Part shown: positions 1 to 4,777 of the stretch, one piece after another
Layout: each line of letters begins with the position of its first letter
Numbering within the stretch: position 1 is the first letter of the stretch
NCBI GenBank assembly: GCA_030668905.1
Contig: DAOVEQ010000046.1
Span: 1 to 7,393 of the forward strand
Source of the DNA: Thermococci archaeon
Lineage (GTDB): Archaea; Methanobacteriota_B; Thermococci; Methanofastidiosales; B48-G16
Direction: 5' to 3'
DNA: 7,393 nucleotides
Translations under genes and position numbers: made by a program
The notes under the pieces: generated by a model
What the model was told of the DNA's origin: nothing
Database searches by the model: none
What the model saw: only the letters and a program-made list of their open reading frames with translations

Positions 1-2
1 TC

Positions 3-107
3 AAACTCGTGCATAGAGTTGAAGAAAAACTGTTTCAGAATATTGTGTTGATTGTAGTAATAGTTGCAGGGCTATTATCAGTTATTTCTGGCTTGGGTAT
101 ATTGTGA
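3..107 (+). CDS. C-terminal end of a membrane protein, possibly a TauE/SafE-family permease (5' truncated)
   Basis: An open frame enters from the left edge and stops at TGA 105-107, giving 34 residues that begin KLVHRVEEKLFQNIV. A short basic amphipathic segment is followed by one hydrophobic helix (about residues 13-34: NIVLIVVIVAGLL...). The pattern G-A/T-K-L-x-x-R-x-x-E-K-x-L-x-x-I followed by a last helix ending in G-L is what the C-terminus of TauE/SafE (DUF81) sulfite/organosulfonate exporters looks like, but only one helix is visible, so the family is a guess. That this is the coding tail of a membrane protein is better supported: the other two forward frames stop within about 50 bases and lack such a helix. 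The gene runs in the same direction as the downstream synthase, but a TATA-like box lies between them, so they are probably separate transcription units. Confidence 0.55.
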   Translation, partial: KLVHRVEEKLFQNIVLIVVIVAGLLSVISGLGIL

Positions 108-136
108 TATTATGCAATAAAAACCAATATACCAAC

Positions 137-150
137 CTTTAAATATAAAA
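137..150 (+). promoter_or_regulatory. TATA box (BRE/TATA-like) for the alpha-oxoamine synthase gene
   Basis: The sequence CTTTAAATATAAAA is an archaeal TATA box. A start site about 25 bases downstream of its centre (near 168) would give a leader of about 19 bases that holds the GGTGA ribosome binding site at 178-182. Position and composition are seen; promoter activity is inferred. Confidence 0.6.
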
Positions 151-177
151 ATTCCTAATATAGAGAGGAAAGATAAC

Positions 178-183
178 GGTGAT
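178..183 (+). promoter_or_regulatory. Ribosome binding site fixing the start at 187
   Basis: GGTGAT matches the archaeal anti-Shine-Dalgarno (16S rRNA end ATCACCTCC) and lies three bases before ATG 187. The spacing is short but usable. An in-frame TGA at 184-186 rules out any start further upstream. Confidence 0.55.
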
Positions 184-186
184 TGA

Positions 187-1368
187 ATGAAAGAGAAAAC
201 AGAATTTTTAGAAAGAGAGTACAAAAATATGCTTGAAAGAGGGGAAACGTGGACGATAAGAAGTCTCAATGGACCTTCGCAGCCTCATGTAATCGTGGAA
301 GGAAGAAAATGTATAATGCTGGCATCGAACAACTATCTAAATTTGGCAAATGATCCACGACTCAAGGAAGCAACCATAAAGGCTATAGACAAGTATGGTG
401 CCGGTGCAGGATCTGATTGGTCAATTGCGGGATGTATGGATGTACATCAGGAGCTCAATAAGAAGATAGCAGAGTTTAAAAGAACTGAGGCAGGTATTAC
501 CTACCAAACAGGATATGCGGTGAATGCCGGATTGATACCCCAGCTGGCAGGAAAGGGAGACATATTAATCTCGGATGGGCTCAATCATGGAAGTATCATA
601 GATGGCGTTAGATTAACGAAAGCTGATAGAGGAATATACGCACACTCGGATATGGGAGAATTAGAAGTAGTTTTAAAAGATGCAGAGAAAAAAGATTACA
701 GGAGAGCTATAGTCCTGACAGATGGTGTTTTCTCGATGGACGGAGACATCGCAAAGATGGACGAGATTCAGAAACTGGCAGATGAGTACGGGGCTATGAC
801 ATATGTGGACGATGCTCATGGGGAAGGAGTCCTCGGTGAGGGACGTGGGATAGCAACAGAGTTTAATCTGGAAAAAAAGATAGATTTCCAGGTAGGTACA
901 TTTTCCAAAGCTTTTGGCAGCTTTGGAGGTATGCTTGCAGGAAGTGAAATGCTCATAAAATATGCATATAACACATCAAGAACATGGCTTTTGAGTGCTG
1001 CTTTTCCGCCGCATATAGCGGCTGCATCCATAGCTGCACTTGACATCGTGGAGAAGGAGCCCGAAAGGGTCAAAAAACTCTGGGATAACACGAAATACTT
1101 CAAAAAAGAGATAGAGAGTCTTGGTTTCGACACTGGGAACAGTCAGACCCCAATTATACCCTCGATGGTAGGAGACAGTAAAAAAGCACAGGAACTCGCA
1201 AAAAGGCTTTATGATGAAGGAATATTCTGTCTTGCGATAGTATTTCCAATGGTCGGCAGGGGAAAGGCAAGAATACGCAACCAGATGAATGCAGGGATGA
1301 GTAAAGAAGACCTGGATGTAATCCTCAGAGCCTATGAGAAATGTGGAAAGGAACTCGATATAATCTAA
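187..1368 (+). CDS. kbl: PLP-dependent alpha-oxoamine synthase: glycine C-acetyltransferase (2-amino-3-ketobutyrate CoA ligase) / BioF-like
   Basis: This family condenses an amino acid with an acyl-CoA, releasing CO2 in most members. Glycine plus acetyl-CoA would give 2-amino-3-ketobutyrate (threonine catabolism, EC 2.3.1.29), whereas alanine plus pimeloyl-CoA would be BioF. The protein has 393 residues, the normal family length, and is cytosolic. Visible motifs are the cofactor-stacking His in LNHGS (H134), TDGVFSMDGD (178-187), VDDAHGEG with Asp208 and His211, the PLP Schiff-base lysine in TFSKAFG (K241), and the C-terminal RGKARIR (358-364), where family members have a substrate-carboxylate arginine. 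End-to-end similarity to E. coli Kbl is clear, including the ARIR-QM ending. The family's GxGS-xR-xxxG segment reads GAGSDWSIAG here (73-82), with Trp77 where the usual arginine should be. No threonine dehydrogenase or biotin gene is nearby, so Kbl is preferred over BioF on sequence only and the true substrate is open. Confidence 0.85.
   Translation: MKEKTEFLEREYKNMLERGETWTIRSLNGPSQPHVIVEGRKCIMLASNNYLNLANDPRLKEATIKAIDKYGAGAGSDWSIAGCMDVHQELNKKIAEFKRTEAGITYQTGYAVNAGLIPQLAGKGDILISDGLNHGSIIDGVRLTKADRGIYAHSDMGELEVVLKDAEKKDYRRAIVLTDGVFSMDGDIAKMDEIQKLADEYGAMTYVDDAHGEGVLGEGRGIATEFNLEKKIDFQVGTFSKAFGSFGGMLAGSEMLIKYAYNTSRTWLLSAAFPPHIAAASIAALDIVEKEPERVKKLWDNTKYFKKEIESLGFDTGNSQTPIIPSMVGDSKKAQELAKRLYDEGIFCLAIVFPMVGRGKARIRNQMNAGMSKEDLDVILRAYEKCGKELDII
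1357..1364 (+). promoter_or_regulatory. Candidate TATA box for leaderless taw2
   Basis: GATATAAT lies inside the last codons of the preceding gene, centred about 24 bases before ATG 1384, which is the expected spacing for a leaderless archaeal transcript. No Shine-Dalgarno sequence precedes the ATG, which supports this reading. The promoter itself is inferred. Confidence 0.4.
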
Positions 1369-1383
1369 CTTTTTTTATTTTTT
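1369..1383 (+). terminator. T-tract terminator after the alpha-oxoamine synthase gene
   Basis: CTTTTTTTATTTTTT (T7-A-T6) fills the whole gap between the upstream stop codon and the taw2 ATG. Archaeal RNA polymerase terminates at such T-runs without a hairpin. The tract ends exactly at the next start codon, so it would also form the initiation region of taw2. Confidence 0.5.
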
Positions 1384-2196
1384 ATGAAAAAAGCTGTTTT
1401 TGAGAGTATATGCAATGATCTGGAAGATATTTTAGAAACCAAAAACATAAGGAAACTCCCAAAAACTTACGAGTTAATTGGAGATATTTTGATCATATAC
1501 ATCTCTGACGAGTTATCTCAATGGAAGAGAGAGATAGGAAATGCATATCTCAAAAATTTTAAGAGAGTAAAAACAGTTTTGAGGAAAGGCTATATTTCTG
1601 GAGAATACAGAAAACCAAATTTTGAGTATCTGGCAGGAAACGGTACAGATACTATGCACATAGAAAATAAAATAAAATTTAAGCTTGATCTGAGTAAAGT
1701 TATGTTTTCTTCAGGGAATATAGAAGAGAGACAGAGAATGAGCGGGATACCTAAAAAAGGTGAAAAAGTAATAGACATGTTTGCAGGAGTAGGTTATTTT
1801 TCTATACCTATAGCTTACCATTCTCACGCTTATGTTACTGCGATAGAAAAGAATCCTCAGGCTTTTTATTATCTGAAAGAGAATATAAAATTGAATAGAG
1901 TTGAGGATCGAGTAAAAGCTATTAATATGGACTGTAGAGAGTTCTCAGGAAAAGGAGATAGAGTGATAATGGGTTATATACAAAAAACAAACGAGTTTTT
2001 AGAAAAAGCTTTTGAAATTGTCAAAAAGGGGGGGATAATACACTACCACCAGACTGTAGTTGAAAAACTTTATCCTGATGCCATATATTCGGAAATAAAC
2101 ACGGTAAATAAAAACTATGAGATTATTTCCATGAGAAAGGTAAAAAAATTCTCTCCCGGCGTATGGCACATAGTGGCAGACATAAAAGCGATCTAA
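1384..2196 (+). CDS. taw2: Taw2, tRNA(Phe) 4-demethylwyosine 3-amino-3-carboxypropyltransferase
   Basis: Taw2 (TYW2 homologue, EC 2.5.1.114) transfers the 3-amino-3-carboxypropyl group of S-adenosylmethionine to C7 of 4-demethylwyosine at position 37 of tRNA(Phe), a step of wyosine synthesis that supports reading-frame maintenance. The protein has 270 residues, close to the Pyrococcus enzyme. The N-terminal part carries KTVLRKGYISGEYRKP (63-78) and KLDLSKVMFSSGN (100-112). The class I fold follows with motif I DMFAGVGYFS (131-140), the SAM-binding acidic residue E155 in AIEKNP, and NMDCREF (181-187). The paralogue Trm5 (m1G37 methyltransferase) has an NLP motif where this protein has GYIQKT (197-202). 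Together with IIHYHQTV (218-225) and FSPGVWHIVAD (256-266), this marks Taw2. The ATG has no ribosome binding site and is probably leaderless. The stop overlaps the stop of the convergent gene by four bases. Confidence 0.88.
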   Translation: MKKAVFESICNDLEDILETKNIRKLPKTYELIGDILIIYISDELSQWKREIGNAYLKNFKRVKTVLRKGYISGEYRKPNFEYLAGNGTDTMHIENKIKFKLDLSKVMFSSGNIEERQRMSGIPKKGEKVIDMFAGVGYFSIPIAYHSHAYVTAIEKNPQAFYYLKENIKLNRVEDRVKAINMDCREFSGKGDRVIMGYIQKTNEFLEKAFEIVKKGGIIHYHQTVVEKLYPDAIYSEINTVNKNYEIISMRKVKKFSPGVWHIVADIKAI

Positions 2197-2990
2197 GTTT
2201 TATGCAATTTCAGATTCAGCATCAGATTAACAGAGAGCCTATATTTCAATCCCAATCTTCTCATTTTTTCTTTTATAGTATCTTCTGCAAGTTTTTCTAT
2301 TTTATCACGAAATGCTTCTTCCATCCCATCCTTCAAACTGAGAACAAAACACTGATAATTAATTTTTACATTGCAGAAAATGCTGTTTTCTCTTAAAAAT
2401 GCCTCAAATCCTTCAAGACTGATCCTCTCAAACATCGAATCTTTGAAAAAACCTCTCTTTATGATACTGAGAATCTCGGATTTACACTCTTCCTCCAGTG
2501 CAATAATCTTTTCATTTTTTTCTCCGAAGAGTTTCACTATCGTTTCGTCTGTCGGTACCTTTATCCTGTATTTTTTTAATAAAGCTTCTCTATCAAGTTT
2601 CTTGGGTGGAATGACCTCTTTTTTGACAATTTCTTCCTTAGAAACTTTCTTTCCCTTTAAAATACACTCTTCATTCACCTCCAAAGCAACGTCAAACATA
2701 AAATCATCAAACTTCATGAACTCCACAGTAGCCGTTCCAAATCTCTTGCCATTCAGGATAGCCATAGCTTCGTCTCCTTTAAAGATTTGATTTGTACCCA
2801 GATTCGTTATATCTGCAGCGATTACCTTTTTATTCATGATCAGAAAATATGCATCTTCTACACTTTCATTTTTCCCAAATATCCTTATATACCCTTTAAA
2901 ATCTGGTTCAATACTATTAAATAACTCTCCATCTACTATAAAATTTTCTCTCTCACTGTAATGTACAGATGTTCCTCTCGGCAGTTCCAT
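2193..2990 (-). CDS. Uncharacterised archaeal protein, DUF2226-like
   Basis: The protein has 265 residues and no known activity. An N-terminal alpha/beta domain (about 1-110) begins MELPRGTSVHYSE and contains FKGYIRIFG (31-39), AYFLIMNKKVIAADI (47-61) and GDEAMAILNGKRFGTATVEF (72-91). This resembles archaeal DUF2226 and, more loosely, the PATAN/DUF4388 layout of beta-strands carrying GY-x-R and a gene-product-like strand. A lysine-rich linker (111-140) leads to KYRIKVPTDETIVKLFGE (140-157) and a C-terminal alpha/beta domain ending in basic strands. There is no signal peptide or membrane helix, so it should be cytosolic. The family call comes from memory of the pattern and could be wrong. It stands alone between convergent taw2 and the small membrane protein gene, and has its own TATA box placed for leaderless transcription. 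The start MELPRG is supported by that box and by family-like N-termini. Confidence 0.75.
   Translation of the reverse strand: MELPRGTSVHYSERENFIVDGELFNSIEPDFKGYIRIFGKNESVEDAYFLIMNKKVIAADITNLGTNQIFKGDEAMAILNGKRFGTATVEFMKFDDFMFDVALEVNEECILKGKKVSKEEIVKKEVIPPKKLDREALLKKYRIKVPTDETIVKLFGEKNEKIIALEEECKSEILSIIKRGFFKDSMFERISLEGFEAFLRENSIFCNVKINYQCFVLSLKDGMEEAFRDKIEKLAEDTIKEKMRRLGLKYRLSVNLMLNLKLHKT
2264..2276 (+). terminator. Possible T-tract terminator for taw2, inside the convergent gene
   Basis: TTTTTTCTTTTAT lies about 68 bases after the taw2 stop and is the first strong T-run met by polymerase leaving taw2. If used, the taw2 transcript would carry a 3' tail antisense to the DUF2226-like mRNA. This rests on composition alone. 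Confidence 0.25.
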
Positions 2991-3003
2991 AGAATTCCCT
3001 TTT

Positions 3004-3020
3004 TTTATAGATATTTAAGG
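3004..3020 (-). promoter_or_regulatory. TATA box for the DUF2226-like gene (leaderless)
   Basis: On the minus strand the sequence reads CCTTAAATATCTATAAA. Its TATA core is centred near 3014, about 24 bases before ATG 2990, which puts the expected start site on or next to the start codon. No Shine-Dalgarno sequence lies between box and ATG, so translation of a leaderless mRNA is likely. Confidence 0.6.
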
Positions 3021-3032
3021 TTTTTTGTTAGA

Positions 3033-3055
3033 CCTCGAAAAGAGGGGGGTCGAGG
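3033..3055. repeat. Inverted repeat CCTCGA/TCGAGG upstream of the DUF2226-like promoter
   Basis: Six-base arms CCTCGA (3033-3038) and TCGAGG (3050-3055) flank an 11-base spacer with a G6 run, a GC-rich island in AT-rich DNA. It lies 13 bases upstream of the TATA box of the minus-strand gene. It could be a regulator-binding palindrome, or a hairpin in the 3' end of the membrane-protein transcript. It is not a classic terminator for minus-strand transcripts, because an A-rich stretch, not a T-run, follows it on that strand. Confidence 0.45.
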
Positions 3056-3096
3056 CATTGACTTATTTTTCATTTAACGTTTGCGGGTTTGTTACA

Positions 3097-3435
3097 TTAT
3101 CTCCCCAATAACGTCATAATTATCACTATCAACGATCCTCCAATAGCAACTATCAGTGCTATTACGCCCATTATGAGCTGAATCCAAGCAAATAACTTTT
3201 CACCTGTGAAAATCCCCATTCTAGGTCTTGGCAACTCTATATACCATTCTCCATTTTTTATATATCTCCACCCATTTAAGATTAAAGAGATGGGGAGGAA
3301 AATAAAAACTATTAAAAAAATAAGACAAACAAAAAACCCTTTGATTATTTCTGCTGAACCGAAGGCTACGACGATCGCAGAAAGTGCGATGACAATTATT
3401 GCCAGTATTATTAGAATATTTTTTCTTTCAGCCAT
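3097..3435 (-). CDS. Small three-helix membrane protein of unknown function
   Basis: I do not recognise the family. From the start chosen here the product is 112 residues, beginning MAERKNILIILAI. Three hydrophobic segments are clear: about residues 6-26, 33-54 and 83-110. A polar loop with NGEWYIELPRPRMGIFTGEK lies between helices 2 and 3, and the N-terminus is basic. It should be in the cytoplasmic membrane. A start nine bases upstream at 3444 (MDIMAERK) is possible. The 3435 start is preferred because AAGGATGG lies five bases before it, whereas the purines before 3444 abut the ATG. A much stronger ribosome binding site lies about 38 bases upstream of 3435, next to other short reading frames. 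The gene follows the DUF655 gene on the same strand but has its own TATA box after a T-run, so it is probably transcribed separately. Confidence 0.7.
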   Translation of the reverse strand: MAERKNILIILAIIVIALSAIVVAFGSAEIIKGFFVCLIFLIVFIFLPISLILNGWRYIKNGEWYIELPRPRMGIFTGEKLFAWIQLIMGVIALIVAIGGSLIVIIMTLLGR

Positions 3436-3466
3436 AATATCCATCCTTCAGCCATTGGAAAATCAA
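3428..3466 (-). CDS. Possible 12-codon leader ORF (TTG start) overlapping the membrane protein start
   Basis: A TTG at 3466 lies nine bases after the strong ribosome binding site GGTGAG and opens a frame of 12 codons (read with Met: MIFQWLKDGYYG), ending at TGA 3430-3428. It overlaps the membrane protein start at 3435 by eight bases, an arrangement seen in translational coupling. An alternative 14-codon frame starts at ATG 3455 (MAEGWILWLKEKIF) and stops at 3411. Neither is proven; they are listed because the best ribosome binding site in the leader does not point at the main start codon. Confidence 0.2.
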   Translation of the reverse strand: MIFQWLKDGYYG

Positions 3467-3472
3467 ACCTCT

Positions 3473-3482
3473 CTCCTCACCT
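3473..3482 (-). promoter_or_regulatory. Strong Shine-Dalgarno sequence distant from the main start
   Basis: On the minus strand AGGTGAGGAG is an excellent complement to the archaeal 16S rRNA 3' end, yet the membrane protein ATG is 29-38 bases further on, beyond normal spacing. The nearest reachable starts are TTG 3466 and ATG 3455. Confidence 0.5.
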
Positions 3483-3520
3483 AAACACTTCTCAAGTTAT
3501 TGCTTATTGTACAGTGGGAA

Positions 3521-3538
3521 TAATTTAAATATTTTTTG
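3521..3538 (-). promoter_or_regulatory. TATA box for the small membrane protein gene
   Basis: The minus strand reads CAAAAAATATTTAAATTA, a good archaeal TATA element centred near 3527. The expected start near 3502 gives a leader of about 58-67 bases, long compared with the other genes here, and it includes the strong Shine-Dalgarno sequence. Confidence 0.55.
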
Positions 3539-3546
3539 TCCAATCT

Positions 3547-3556
3547 AGAAAAAGAA
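3547..3556 (-). terminator. T-tract terminator at the end of the pus10-L21e-rpoF-DUF655 operon
   Basis: Immediately after the DUF655 stop the minus strand reads TTCTTTTTCT, a typical archaeal U-run terminator. The next TATA box begins about ten bases further on, which supports an operon boundary here. Confidence 0.5.
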
Positions 3557-3559
3557 CCC

Positions 3560-4135
3560 CTACCTTTCCTCAGATTCCGCTTTTCTCAACGGTGCAAAAA
3601 TAGTGTATCTATCTTTACATTCCAATTCATCTACAACTCTTCTGACAATCATGCCTGCAGGATCTGGCATGGAGGAAACTCTCTCATCTATGTCCTTAAA
3701 ACTTTTGAACTCTCCTTTTCTCCGTTCATTCAGTATGGACAGCATAAGTTTTTTCCCAACGCCCGGAAGAAGTTCTAATTGATGGAATCTTATGGATATG
3801 GGTCTCGCCTTATTAAAGAATTTGACAAACTCCTCTTCATTTTTCTTTACTATCTCCTCGACTATATATGGCAGCTCCGCTTTTGCCGTAGAGGTCAACT
3901 CCTCGTAAAACAATCTTTTTTTTATATGATTTATCTTGTCTCTCTGGCCCTTTCCAATGAAAATTCTTTCATATACCTCTAGTTCCGTTTTCGGAACTAC
4001 CTCTAACAATGAAAAATAGTTTTCTCCTACTACTTGTGCCACAGGAGATTTCTTTGATCTTTTCATTCCCTCATTGGGGTACCCTTCGGGAAGATAATCA
4101 AGAACATGAGCGTAATTTTCATAGATCTTTTTCAT
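3560..4135 (-). CDS. DUF655 family protein, putative helix-hairpin-helix nucleic-acid-binding protein
   Basis: DUF655 is a conserved archaeal family of unknown function, suspected of RNA binding because it is usually linked to translation genes. The protein has 191 residues, the normal size. The N-terminal half shows the family's EDYAHVLDYLP-like opening (EGYP at 17-20), VAQVVGENYFSLLEVVPK (32-49) and RIFIGKGQRDKINHIKKRL (57-75), suggesting an OB-like beta domain. The C-terminal half carries FFNKARPISIRFHQLELL (106-123) and then the helix-hairpin-helix LLPGVGKKLMLSILNER (122-138). FKSFKDIDERV (143-153) and DPAGMIVRRVVDEL (158-171) follow. It is cytosolic. It is the last gene of the operon, four bases after rpoF. 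The sequence GTGAT, overlapping the rpoF stop, serves as ribosome binding site. In many euryarchaea rsmA/ksgA follows this gene; here a T-run and an unrelated gene do. Confidence 0.88.
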   Translation of the reverse strand: MKKIYENYAHVLDYLPEGYPNEGMKRSKKSPVAQVVGENYFSLLEVVPKTELEVYERIFIGKGQRDKINHIKKRLFYEELTSTAKAELPYIVEEIVKKNEEEFVKFFNKARPISIRFHQLELLPGVGKKLMLSILNERRKGEFKSFKDIDERVSSMPDPAGMIVRRVVDELECKDRYTIFAPLRKAESEER

Positions 4136-4139
4136 TTTA

Positions 4140-4472
4140 TCACTTATATTTTTTTACGATCTCCAAAATTTTCTCTGTTTCTTCATTATCTAAAATATGC
4201 CTCTCCTTAGCATATATCACTCCAAGATCGTATTTATCTTCAGGAAGAATATCTGTTATCTTCACAGCTATCTCAGAAGAAATCCCGATCCCTAAAAGTT
4301 CCTCTTTCAATTTTTGTGCACTCTTCAAATCAAGCTTGCAGAACTTCATGAGATGATCTAAAGCTATACCCTGCTCATAAAGTAACTCTCCCTTCTCTTT
4401 TCTATCCTCCAAGATTTTTTTTATTTCTGGAAGAGTTAAACCCCTCTCATCAAGCTTTTTTTTGCCCAACAT
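4140..4472 (-). CDS. rpoF: DNA-directed RNA polymerase subunit F (Rpo4/Rpb4)
   Basis: RpoF pairs with Rpo7 (RpoE) to form the stalk of archaeal RNA polymerase, which binds emerging RNA and helps open complex formation and processivity. From the start chosen here the protein has 110 residues, typical of the family. The N-terminal part contains LTLPEIKKILEDRK (12-25). The C-terminal HRDC-like domain shows KLDLKSAQKLKEELL (46-60), then the signature DILPEDKYDLGVIYAKER (74-91), with helices to the end. The frame stays open upstream to an ATG at 4511, but that would add 13 residues lying inside the L21e gene. AGGAGAT at 4484-4478 lies five bases before ATG 4472, so 4472 is the start. Only one base separates it from the L21e stop, implying translational coupling. 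The linkage L21e-rpoF-DUF655 is common in euryarchaea. Confidence 0.93.
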   Translation of the reverse strand: MLGKKKLDERGLTLPEIKKILEDRKEKGELLYEQGIALDHLMKFCKLDLKSAQKLKEELLGIGISSEIAVKITDILPEDKYDLGVIYAKERHILDNEETEKILEIVKKYK

Positions 4473-4473
4473 A

Positions 4474-4767
4474 TTATATCTCCTGTTTTCTGAGATGCTC
4501 TGGTCTGGCAATGATAGTTTTATATTTCTTTTTTTCTCTGATCTCCACGAGATACGATTTTCCTCTCTTGCCTATAATAGTGCCAGTGACGCCATGAAAC
4601 TTTGGGTGAGGCATTCCCCTATGTATAGAAGGTTCCAGCACTAAATGTACCTTATCTCCGTTACTATAATCTACCAAGAGCCTGGAGATAATGTTTAAAT
4701 TTTTATCTCTGTATCTTTTTGTGAGTTTTCCTCTACTTCTCGTTCTGAATCCTCTTGATCTTTCCAT
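4474..4767 (-). CDS. rpl21e: 50S ribosomal protein L21e
   Basis: L21e is a large-subunit protein shared by archaea and eukaryotes. From ATG 4767 it has 97 residues, the usual archaeal size. The basic N-terminus ERSRGFRTRSRGKLTKRY (2-19) matches the family's RSHGFRxKTRxxL opening. The core SH3-like barrel is recognisable from GDKVHLVLEPSIHRGMPHPK (37-56), FHGVTGTIIGKRGKSYLVEI (57-76) and the closing IIARPEHLRK (85-94). A longer frame beginning at 4782 adds MIGEN but overlaps the pus10 end. AGGTGA (4777-4772) sits four bases before ATG 4767 and its TGA is the pus10 stop codon, so 4767 is the real start. This shared stop/ribosome binding site implies coupling to pus10 translation, and one base separates L21e from rpoF. 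Confidence 0.94.
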   Translation of the reverse strand: MERSRGFRTRSRGKLTKRYRDKNLNIISRLLVDYSNGDKVHLVLEPSIHRGMPHPKFHGVTGTIIGKRGKSYLVEIREKKKYKTIIARPEHLRKQEI

Positions 4768-4771
4768 ATTT

Positions 4772-4777
4772 TCACCT
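4772..4777 (-). promoter_or_regulatory. Ribosome binding site of L21e embedded in the pus10 stop codon
   Basis: On the minus strand AGGTGA ends in TGA, which is the pus10 stop, and lies four bases before the L21e ATG at 4767. It decides the L21e start and suggests termination-reinitiation coupling. Confidence 0.75.

Noticed and set aside
816..1133. Open frame of 105 codons on the minus strand inside the alpha-oxoamine synthase gene
   Set aside because: It is fully antisense to a gene with clear family motifs, has no ribosome binding site or recognisable protein features, and is rich in Ser/Pro as expected for a shadow frame.
1384..2196. Trm5 (tRNA m1G37 methyltransferase) instead of Taw2
   Set aside because: The protein has GYIQKT where Trm5 has the NLP-type motif, plus HYHQT and SPGVWHIV near the C-terminus, which fit Taw2.
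2371..2790. Open frame of 139 codons on the plus strand
   Set aside because: It is antisense to the DUF2226-like gene; its Ser/Phe/Leu-rich composition is typical of the complement of a lysine- and glutamate-rich coding sequence.
3033..3055. Hairpin as a Rho-independent-like terminator
   Set aside because: Downstream of the hairpin on the minus strand the sequence is A-rich, not T-rich, and no plus-strand gene lies upstream that would need terminating there.
4473..4511. Longer N-terminus for RpoF from ATG 4511
   Set aside because: It would overlap the L21e coding region by 38 bases. AGGAGAT five bases before ATG 4472 and the family N-terminus both favour the shorter start.
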